Shown piece by piece: positions 5,792 to 11,401 of a stretch of DNA of 11,401 nt; positions within the stretch are counted from its first letter, which is position 1, and each line of letters starts with the position of its first letter. The notes under the pieces are model-generated. The model was not told the origin of the DNA. It made no database searches and worked only from the letters and a program-made list of their open reading frames with translations. The position numbers and the translations under genes are program-made. This DNA comes from SIG480 sp045537045. GTDB taxonomy: Bacteria; Bacillota; Clostridia; Oscillospirales; JAAYXM01. Where the stretch lies: the NCBI GenBank assembly GCA_045537045.1, contig JAZSOS010000022.1, positions 1 through 11,401 on the forward strand, given 5' to 3'.

Positions 5792-8425
5792 ATGAAGTAC
5801 ATGGGATTAAATGAACTTCGCGAAAAGTATCTCTCTTTCTTTGAGAGTAAGAGGCATCTTCGCCTCAAGAGCTTTCCGCTTCTCCCGCAGGGCGATAACT
5901 CGCTTCTGCTTATAAATTCTGGTATGGCACCGATGAAGCCATTCTTCTCGGGCGAGGCAACCCCGCCGCGCACTCGTGTTACAACATGCCAGAAGTGCAT
6001 CCGTACACCTGACATTGAGCGTGTTGGAAAGACATCGCGCCACGGTACGTTCTTTGAAATGCTCGGCAACTTCTCGTTCGGCGATTATTTCAAGGCAGAT
6101 GCAACAAAGTGGGCGTGGGAGTTTGTTACTGAGGTTCTTGAAATTCCGAAGGACAAGCTTTATGTTTCCGTTTATCTTGATGATGATGAAACCTATGATA
6201 TGTGGGTTAATGAGCATGGCGTAGACCCGTCTCACATGGTTCGCCTCGGCAAGGAAGATAACTTCTGGGAAATCGGTGCGGGTCCGTGCGGTCCGTGCTC
6301 GGAAATCTACTTTGACCGCGGCCCGGAAAACGGTTGTGGCTCTCCTGACTGTAAGGTAGGGTGCGATTGCGACCGCTATGTTGAGTTCTGGAACCTCGTT
6401 TTCACTCAGTTCAATAACGACGGTAACAACAACTACACAGAGCTTAAGCAGAAGAATATCGACACCGGAATGGGGCTTGAGCGTCTTGCCTGCATTATGC
6501 AGGGGGTAGGCTCTCTCTTTGATGTTGATACGGTAAAGAACGTTACGGCGCATATCTCTCGCATTGCAAAGGTGAATTATGGCGATGATGCAAAAACGGA
6601 TATTTCTCTCCGTATCATCACTGACCATATCCGCTCCACCACGATGATGGTATGCGACGGCGTTATGCCGTCTAACGAAGGACGAGGTTATGTTCTCCGC
6701 CGTCTACTCCGCCGCGCGGCACGCCACGGACGTCTCCTCGGCATCAAGGACACATTCCTCCACGATGTGTGCGACACCGTTATCCATGAAAGCTGTGGTG
6801 CATATCCCGAGCTTTCGGAAAAAGCAGAGTACATCAAAAAGGTTATCACGATGGAAGAGGAAAGCTTCAACCGCACGATTGATGCAGGCCTCTCTATCCT
6901 TGAAGATATGATTGCAAAGCTTGCAAAGAGCGGCGGTAAGGTTCTTTCCGGCGACGATGCATTTAAGCTTGCAGATACATTTGGGTTCCCGATTGACCTC
7001 ACGGAAGAAATCCTTGAGGAAAAGGGAATGAGCGTTGACCGCGAGCGCTTCGACGCTTGCCTTAATGAGCAGAGAGAGCGTGCGCGCGCCGCTCAGGCAG
7101 CACTTGGCGATTTTGCATGGGAAAAGCTTGACCTCGGCCTTGATAAGAGCGTAAAGACCGAATTTGTAGGTTACAGTTCGCTTTCCGGTGAAGGCAAGAT
7201 TCTTGCACTTGTTTCCGGCGGCGCAGTTGTTGAATCTGCAAACGCAGGCGATGCCGTTGAGCTTGTTCTTGACAGCACACCGTTCTATGCAGAAAGCGGC
7301 GGTCAGCTTGCAGACGAGGGAACAATAAAGACTAAAACCGGCGTTGTTAAAATAAATAACGTAAAGAAGACAAAGGATGGTAAGTTCCTTCACATCGGCG
7401 AAGTTACCGAAGGAAGCATCGCAAAAGGTGATGCAGTTAAGTCTGAGGTCTGCTCGGTGCGTCGTGCGGCAACTGAGCGCGCTCACTCTGCAACACACCT
7501 TCTCCAGAAAGCTCTTCGCAACGCTCTCGGCACCCACGTTGAGCAGGCAGGCTCCCTTGTAGGTCCGGACAGCGTCCGATTTGACTTTACTCACTTCTCG
7601 CCGATGACTGCGGAAGAAATCGCAAAGGTAGAGGCAGAAGTAAACGCAAACATCCTTGCGGGACTTCCGGTTGTTGTCCGCGAGATGCCGATTGAAGAGG
7701 CAAAGAAGCTCGGCGCAATGGCGCTCTTCGGTGAAAAGTACGGCGATACTGTCCGTGTTGTAACAATGGGCGATTATTCTCTTGAGCTTTGCGGAGGCAC
7801 GCATCTTGACAACACCGCAAAGGCAGGTCTCTTTAAGATAACAAGCGAATCAAGCGTAGCGGCAGGTGTTCGCCGTATTGAGGCAATTACCGGTATGGGC
7901 GTGCTTGCGAAGGTCGCAGAGCTTGAAGGAACAATAGCTTCTGTTGCAGAGGCTCTTAAGTCTGCACCGAAAGAAGTTGTAATCAAAGCAAGTAATGCTA
8001 CCGAGGAAATCAAAGCTCTCAAGAACGAGCTTTCGTCCATGAAGTCAAAAATGGCACGTCTTGATGCGGCAGAGTTTATTGCAGAGGCAGAAAATATAAA
8101 CGGCATTAAGTTTGTTTCAAAGGTTGTAAAGAACGCCGACGGAAACGGTCTCCGCGCAATCTGCGACGAAATGCGCGACCTTGATGCATCCGTTGCGGCA
8201 GTGCTTGCAAGCGTAAACGGCGAGAAAATCGTCTTTACAGCAACCTGTGGAAAAGATGTTGTCGCACGTGGTCTGAAAGCGGGCGATATGGTTCGCGAGG
8301 CTGCAAAGACTGCCGGCGGTAACGGCGGCGGCAAGCCTGACTTTGCTATGGCAGGCGGAAACGACGTTTCAAAGCTCGATGCAGCGCTCTCTGCAGCACG
8401 CGAGTTCGCGTCTGCAAAAGCATAG
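5792..8425 (+). CDS. alaS: Alanine--tRNA ligase (AlaRS)
   Basis: Charges tRNA-Ala with alanine and removes mischarged Ser and Gly. At 877 residues it matches the usual bacterial length. The class II catalytic core is N-terminal: NSGMAPMKPFFSG, then TTCQKCIRTPDIERVGKTSRHGTFFEMLGNFSFGD at about 64-98 (motif 2), and GMGLERLACIMQGV near 226 (motif 3). A Cys cluster (CGSPDCKVGCDCDRYVEFWN) is typical of Firmicutes enzymes. The editing domain shows HSATH (His565, His569) and CGGTH (Cys667, His671), the metal-binding HxxxH/CxxxH pair. A helical segment at about 740-770 leads to the C-Ala domain ending in GGNGGGKPDFAMAGG. All key residues are present. GGAGG (5779-5783) lies 8 bases before the ATG. The stop codon is 12 bases from the HIT gene, so the two form an operon. 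Confidence 0.98.
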   Translation: MKYMGLNELREKYLSFFESKRHLRLKSFPLLPQGDNSLLLINSGMAPMKPFFSGEATPPRTRVTTCQKCIRTPDIERVGKTSRHGTFFEMLGNFSFGDYFKADATKWAWEFVTEVLEIPKDKLYVSVYLDDDETYDMWVNEHGVDPSHMVRLGKEDNFWEIGAGPCGPCSEIYFDRGPENGCGSPDCKVGCDCDRYVEFWNLVFTQFNNDGNNNYTELKQKNIDTGMGLERLACIMQGVGSLFDVDTVKNVTAHISRIAKVNYGDDAKTDISLRIITDHIRSTTMMVCDGVMPSNEGRGYVLRRLLRRAARHGRLLGIKDTFLHDVCDTVIHESCGAYPELSEKAEYIKKVITMEEESFNRTIDAGLSILEDMIAKLAKSGGKVLSGDDAFKLADTFGFPIDLTEEILEEKGMSVDRERFDACLNEQRERARAAQAALGDFAWEKLDLGLDKSVKTEFVGYSSLSGEGKILALVSGGAVVESANAGDAVELVLDSTPFYAESGGQLADEGTIKTKTGVVKINNVKKTKDGKFLHIGEVTEGSIAKGDAVKSEVCSVRRAATERAHSATHLLQKALRNALGTHVEQAGSLVGPDSVRFDFTHFSPMTAEEIAKVEAEVNANILAGLPVVVREMPIEEAKKLGAMALFGEKYGDTVRVVTMGDYSLELCGGTHLDNTAKAGLFKITSESSVAAGVRRIEAITGMGVLAKVAELEGTIASVAEALKSAPKEVVIKASNATEEIKALKNELSSMKSKMARLDAAEFIAEAENINGIKFVSKVVKNADGNGLRAICDEMRDLDASVAAVLASVNGEKIVFTATCGKDVVARGLKAGDMVREAAKTAGGNGGGKPDFAMAGGNDVSKLDAALSAAREFASAKA

Positions 8426-8437
8426 GAGGAAGAGAAA

Positions 8438-8779
8438 ATGTCCGATTGCTTGTTTTGTAAGATAATTGCGGGGGATATCCCCTCGACGAAGGTGTATGAG
8501 GATGATAGAGTGCTTGCATTCCGCGATATTGCACCGCAGGCACCGACTCATATCCTCGTTATCCCGAAGGAGCATATTGCTTCCGTTGCAGAGATAAATG
8601 AAAAGAACTCGGCTGTTGTTTCTCATATCTTTGAGGTAATTGCAAAGATAGCAAAGGAAGAAAAGCTTGATGGAGGCTACCGAGTTGTATCAAACTGCGG
8701 CGACGATGCAGGACAGACCGTGCATCATCTCCACTTCCACATCCTCGGCGGAAAGAAATTAAACGTAGAAATGGCATAA
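8438..8779 (+). CDS. HIT-family nucleotide-binding hydrolase (HinT-like)
   Basis: A small cytosolic protein of 113 residues with the histidine triad QTVHHLHFHILGG: His97, His99 and His101 form HxHxH, with His99 expected as the nucleophile on the alpha phosphate. The N-terminus has CLFCKIIAGDIPSTKVYEDD, where Cys4 and Cys7 are the usual partial zinc site of this branch, followed by AFRDIAPQAPTHILVIPKEHI. HinT relatives hydrolyse nucleoside phosphoramidates and aminoacyl-adenylates. That makes placement right behind alaS suggestive, since aminoacyl-adenylates are synthetase by-products, but this link is inference. GGAGGA starts directly after the alaS stop codon and lies about 6 bases before the ATG. 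A terminator follows 7 bases after the stop. Confidence 0.95.
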   Translation: MSDCLFCKIIAGDIPSTKVYEDDRVLAFRDIAPQAPTHILVIPKEHIASVAEINEKNSAVVSHIFEVIAKIAKEEKLDGGYRVVSNCGDDAGQTVHHLHFHILGGKKLNVEMA

Positions 8780-8786
8780 ACTCAGG

Positions 8787-8822
8787 AGGCTATGACAAAA
8801 TGCATTTTGCCATAGCCTTTTT
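8787..8822 (+). terminator. Intrinsic terminator of the alaS-HIT operon
   Basis: AGGCTATG (8787-8794) pairs with CATAGCCT (8811-8818). After one A-C mismatch, CAAAAT pairs with ATTTTG further in, and TTTTT follows. The near-perfect palindrome explains an in-frame ATG at 8800 that is not a credible start for the next gene. Confidence 0.88.
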
Positions 8823-8859
8823 CGCAATATACAGATATTTTATAAACGGAGGAAGATGT

Positions 8860-10083
8860 ATGAAGAATATTTTCAAACTGTATACCAAATCACCGCTTAT
8901 TCTGCGGATAGCGATAGGTCTCATTATCGGTGCAGTACTCGGCCTTTGGGTTCCGGGTGCAGCGTTTGTAGGTGTGTTCGGAGAAGTTTTCGTAGGAGCG
9001 CTTAAAGCCATTGCGCCGATACTTGTTTTTGTTCTCGTAATTTCGTCTCTTGCAAGCGCTGGAAAGGGAATAGGTAAGCGCTTCGCAACTGTAATTATGT
9101 TCTATATGGTAAGTACGCTTCTTGCGGCAATGCTCGCGGTTGTTGCAAGCTATCTGTTCCCTGTAACTGTACCGCTTACAGATGCTGCAGTACAAAGTGC
9201 ACCGGCAGGACTCGGAGAAGTGTTCCGCACACTTCTCGGTAATATGGTTATGAATCCGGTAACTGCGATTTCTCAGGGTAATTACGTGGGTATTCTCACG
9301 TGGGCGGTGATTCTGGGACTTGCTCTGCGTATGGGCGCAAGAGATAAGACGAAAGAGGTTTTTTGCGATATTTCAGATGCTGTTTCAAAAACGGTTTCGT
9401 GGGTTATCCAGCTTGCTCCGTTCGGAATCATGGGCCTCGTTTTTTCTTCTGTCAACGAGTACGGCCTTGATATATTCACACAGTACGGAAAGCTTCTTCT
9501 TGTACTTGTCGGATGCATGCTTACAATGGCGTTTGTTGTATCCCCCGCAATCGTCGGAATCTCACTTCGCAAAAACCCGTACCCGCTTGTTTTCCGCTGC
9601 CTGCGTGAGTCCGGCATAACTGCATTCTTCACAAGAAGCTCTGCGGCGAATATTCCGGTAAATATGGCACTTTGCGAAAAACTCGGTCTTGACCGCGAGT
9701 ATTATTCAGTATCAATCCCTCTCGGTGCAACGATAAATATGGACGGCGCTGCGATAACAATAACCGTAATGTCCCTTGCTGCAGCATTCTCTCAGGGAAT
9801 AGAGGTTAATATACTTATTGCCATTATCTTAAGCTTTGTTGCAACGCTCGGTGCGTGCGGGGCGTCCGGTGTTGCGGGCGGCTCACTCCTGCTTATACCG
9901 ATGGCGTGCTCGCTTCTCGGCGTAGGCCAGGATGTTGCAATGCAGATGGTCGGCGTTGGTTTTATAATCGGCGTTGTTCAGGACTCGCTCGAAACCGCTC
10001 TCAATTCATCCGGAGATGTTATCTTCTGTGCTACCGCAGAATATCTTGAATGGAAAAAACAGGGCAAAGAAATTAAGTTTTAA
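8860..10083 (+). CDS. sstT: Serine/threonine:Na+ symporter SstT
   Basis: A dicarboxylate/amino acid:cation symporter family (GltPh-like fold) protein of 407 residues that imports serine and threonine with sodium. ATG at 8860 is chosen because GGAGGA (8848-8853) lies 6 bases upstream; an earlier in-frame ATG at 8800 falls inside the previous terminator. SstT features are clear: FTRSSAANIPVNMALCEKLGL from residue 257 (re-entrant hairpin 1), SIPLGATINMDGAAITITV with the NMDG sodium/substrate motif at 293-296, CGASGVAGGSLLLIP from 333 (re-entrant hairpin 2), and VVQDSLETALNSSGDV with Asp375 and Asn382, which bind substrate and sodium in this family. About eight hydrophobic segments are visible. 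No convincing promoter is seen in the 37 bases after the terminator; a weak TTGCCA/TACAGA pair (8807-8835) is possible. The gene appears monocistronic. Confidence 0.95.
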   Translation: MKNIFKLYTKSPLILRIAIGLIIGAVLGLWVPGAAFVGVFGEVFVGALKAIAPILVFVLVISSLASAGKGIGKRFATVIMFYMVSTLLAAMLAVVASYLFPVTVPLTDAAVQSAPAGLGEVFRTLLGNMVMNPVTAISQGNYVGILTWAVILGLALRMGARDKTKEVFCDISDAVSKTVSWVIQLAPFGIMGLVFSSVNEYGLDIFTQYGKLLLVLVGCMLTMAFVVSPAIVGISLRKNPYPLVFRCLRESGITAFFTRSSAANIPVNMALCEKLGLDREYYSVSIPLGATINMDGAAITITVMSLAAAFSQGIEVNILIAIILSFVATLGACGASGVAGGSLLLIPMACSLLGVGQDVAMQMVGVGFIIGVVQDSLETALNSSGDVIFCATAEYLEWKKQGKEIKF

Positions 10084-10086
10084 TAA

Positions 10087-10125
10087 AAAGAGGCGTACCA
10101 GTCCCGAAGATTGGTACGCCTCTTT
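10087..10125. terminator. Bidirectional intrinsic terminator between sstT and the TetR gene
   Basis: A perfect 14-bp stem (10087-10100 with 10112-10125) carries an 11-base loop. The minus-strand product ends in a U-rich tail (complement of TAATAAAAAG), the plus-strand product in TTTGT. It separates the convergent stop codons at 10083 and 10128. Confidence 0.92.
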
Positions 10126-10127
10126 GT

Positions 10128-10721
10128 CTATTGCTCTTGTCTGAGTCCGTAAATGCAAACCGATACTATTTCGGATATTTCTTTGATTGACCTGTCGCAA
10201 CCTTTTCTTAACCACTCAGTTACTATGGCATTGATGCCGTTCAGATAATACATCATCACATATTGTCTGTCATTTGTCGGATAATGAAATCTATCCAAAA
10301 TCGGATTGAAGATGTTTTCAAACATTCGTTTGTACACATCTTCAAATCCAAAGGTTTTGTTATGCGATAACGCAGTGTCAAATACCTCCCTGTGATCTTT
10401 GATATAAGTCAGGTACGGAGTTAAGTATTTATCGCATATAAAAATCAGCTCATCCGGTTTACAGTCCATAATATTAAGTGAAATGGATTGAGTATCGGTG
10501 GAAAAATAGGATAGAAAATCATTTAATAAATATCTTGCCGTTTCGTTCAGTAAATCACCGACATTTTCATAATGCAAATAAAAGGTAGAACGATTCACTC
10601 CAGCTGCTCTGCAAATCTCACTTATGGTGATATATTCAAACGGTTTCTTTTTTAGCAGTGAAATCAATGCAAGGTCCATTTTAGTGGCAGTATTAAAATA
10701 TTTACTTTCAGATTTATTCAT
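10128..10721 (-). CDS. TetR-family transcriptional regulator
   Basis: A cytosolic DNA-binding repressor of 197 residues. The N-terminal TetR helix-turn-helix is clear: ALISLLKKKPFEYITISEI, then AAGVNRSTFYLHYENVGDLL, with the recognition helix at about 43-51. The C-terminal ligand-binding part (about 70-197) is helical and divergent, ending YVMMYYLNGINAIVTEWLRKGC; this resembles the C-terminal domain of Firmicutes TetR regulators of the DhaS-like type. The ligand cannot be told. AAGGAGT (10728-10734) lies 6 bases before the ATG. It is the second gene of an operon, 23 bases after the small membrane protein gene, whose expression it may control through the inverted repeat at 11124-11136. Confidence 0.93.
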   Translation of the reverse strand: MNKSESKYFNTATKMDLALISLLKKKPFEYITISEICRAAGVNRSTFYLHYENVGDLLNETARYLLNDFLSYFSTDTQSISLNIMDCKPDELIFICDKYLTPYLTYIKDHREVFDTALSHNKTFGFEDVYKRMFENIFNPILDRFHYPTNDRQYVMMYYLNGINAIVTEWLRKGCDRSIKEISEIVSVCIYGLRQEQ

Positions 10722-10744
10722 ATTACCACTCCTTGCAAAATTGC

Positions 10745-11095
10745 TTAATCATCTGCGATTTCACGGGCAAGTTGTACGATTTCATAGGCATATTTAGCTT
10801 TGCCATTTTTAAGCATTCTCTTGTAAATGGGATAATTTACACCGCAACCAATAAGACCGATGATGCCGATGATAATGCCAAGCACCATACTTACCATACC
10901 ACTACCAATAGTCTGCATCGCCAGGCACATTCCTGTACCAAAAATTAGTGCAGATATTATGCCGCAAGAGTATGCAAAAATTATGGCAGGGAGCTTTGCA
11001 TGGTTGTCTAACTTTTTAAGGGCAACAATTTTCGAATTGTCTTTCGGGGCATAGTCCTTTGCGATTGATTCAGCTAAGATTTTGTCTGTGTTCAT
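10745..11095 (-). CDS. Small two-TM membrane protein of unknown function
   Basis: A 116-residue protein with a soluble, basic N-terminus (MNTDKILAESIAKDYAPKD...KIVALKKLD), two hydrophobic segments (about 35-60 and 65-88) joined by a short turn (QTIGSG), and a charged helical C-terminus (YKRMLKNGKAKYAYEIVQLAREIADD). Both ends are therefore probably cytoplasmic. I recognise it as a family seen in Clostridia, sometimes labelled dihydropteridine reductase in databases, but nothing in it looks like an enzyme: no Rossmann motif or catalytic signature is visible. AAGGAGG (11104-11110) lies 8 bases before the ATG, a strong site. As first gene of an operon with a TetR regulator it may be an effector or stress-response membrane protein. 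Confidence 0.85.
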   Translation of the reverse strand: MNTDKILAESIAKDYAPKDNSKIVALKKLDNHAKLPAIIFAYSCGIISALIFGTGMCLAMQTIGSGMVSMVLGIIIGIIGLIGCGVNYPIYKRMLKNGKAKYAYEIVQLAREIADD

Positions 11096-11123
11096 TTTAA
11101 GAACCTCCTTTTGTTTTTTACAA

Positions 11124-11156
11124 TGCTATTTTAGCAATTAAAGGAGATATATTGAA
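11124..11156 (-). promoter_or_regulatory. Probable promoter with overlapping inverted repeat (possible TetR operator)
   Basis: On the minus strand TTCAAT (11151-11156) and TAAAAT (11128-11133) are 17 bases apart, 32 bases before the membrane protein start. An inverted repeat TGCTA-N3-TAGCA (11124-11136) covers the -10 box, where repressor binding would block transcription. The palindrome is shorter than many TetR operators, so this is tentative. Confidence 0.4.
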
Positions 11157-11312
11157 CAACACGACTTTGAAAAATTGTTGATTTTAAAGATAAATCAAGT
11201 TATATATATAAATTTTATCATAAAAATGTGTTATTTTCAAGAAAACATAAAAAACCCTATAACTTTATTTTGTAGGTGTTACAATGATGTGTGACAAATA
11301 AATAAAAAAGGG

Positions 11313-11388
11313 TAGCGAATAGAAGCGACCTGTGTTAAGGTTGAGTTGCTCAGACAAAACCGAAAGGCAGGTGTCACCCTATTCGCTA
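11313..11388 (+). other. Structured leader-like fold-back at the window edge
   Basis: TAGCGAATAG (11313-11322) pairs perfectly with CTATTCGCTA (11379-11388), closing about 56 bases. Inside, ACCTG pairs with CAGGT, GGTT with AACC, and GAG-TTG-CTC forms a small hairpin, so nearly the whole segment can fold into a nested structure. The last base of the closing stem is the A of an ATG. The rest of the gene-free stretch (11157-11312) is AT-rich with no gene and no strong promoter. It could be a regulatory leader of the next gene, or the structured end of a mobile element. Confidence 0.55.
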
Positions 11389-11401
11389 TGAATAAGATAA
11401 C
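11388..11401 (+). CDS. Possible start of a gene cut by the window end
   Basis: ATG-AAT-AAG-ATA-AC remains open to the last base (MNKI...). The nearest purine-rich site, GGCAGGTG (11366-11373), is 14 bases away, farther than usual. The product cannot be identified from four codons. It is listed only because the fold-back structure ends exactly at this ATG. Confidence 0.25.

Noticed and set aside
6704..7804. Long open frame (366 codons) antisense to alaS
   Set aside because: It mirrors the codon pattern of alaS, has no ribosome binding site or promoter, and its product has no recognisable domain.
8800..8859. Longer N-terminus for SstT from ATG at 8800
   Set aside because: The ATG lies within the alaS-HIT terminator; ATG at 8860 has GGAGGA 6 bases upstream and gives the usual SstT N-terminus.
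11284..11301. Five-codon leader peptide MMCDK before the fold-back
   Set aside because: Only a weak AGGTG precedes it and such short frames are frequent by chance; mentioned as an alternative but not annotated.
1..11401. tRNA, rRNA, complete insertion sequences or prophage genes
   Set aside because: No tRNA-like cloverleaf, rRNA segment, complete transposase or phage gene was recognised on either strand.

Overview
The window looks like a chromosomal segment of a low- to mid-GC Gram-positive anaerobe of the Clostridia (Oscillospiraceae/Lachnospiraceae type). This is inferred from strong AGGAGG-like ribosome binding sites, SipW-type signal peptides, a class B sortase, a Firmicutes-style AlaRS with an extra Cys cluster, and compact genes separated by hairpin terminators. 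The genus cannot be fixed from the sequence.

Region 1 (1-4905) is a plus-strand surface-protein cluster. A TasA/camelysin-like protein truncated by the window edge is followed by a complete paralogue, a third secreted protein with a TasA-like head and a long Ser/acidic tail, and a class B sortase whose ATG abuts the stop codon of that third gene. The two paralogues share a 230-bp block that is about 96% identical, then switch abruptly to unrelated beta-helix-like C-terminal domains, so a common fibre/export module seems to carry exchangeable outer domains. The spacers after these two genes have the same unusual layout: a GC-rich hairpin, then a second long hairpin whose arms are related in sequence and show one compensatory base-pair change. 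A strong bidirectional terminator closes the cluster. No SipW signal peptidase and no classical sorting signal are visible in the window.

Region 2 (4918-5595, minus) is a PAP2-superfamily membrane protein. It converges on the sortase and is divergent from alaS.

Region 3 (5707-10125, plus) is housekeeping: a consensus promoter, alaS, a HIT-family nucleotide hydrolase in the same operon, a terminator, then sstT (Na+/serine-threonine symporter) and another bidirectional terminator.

Region 4 (10128-11156, minus) is a two-gene operon: a small two-TM membrane protein of unknown function and a TetR-family regulator. A short inverted repeat overlaps the likely -10 box, which would fit autoregulation.

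Region 5 (11157-11401) is AT-rich and then holds a compact fold-back sequence whose closing 10-bp stem includes the first base of an ATG, just where the window ends. It may be the structured leader of a gene or mobile element that continues outside.

The best candidate for something undescribed is region 1: modular TasA-like proteins with swapped beta-helix domains, a Ser-rich partner, a class B sortase without a recognisable substrate, and conserved two-hairpin RNA elements between the genes.
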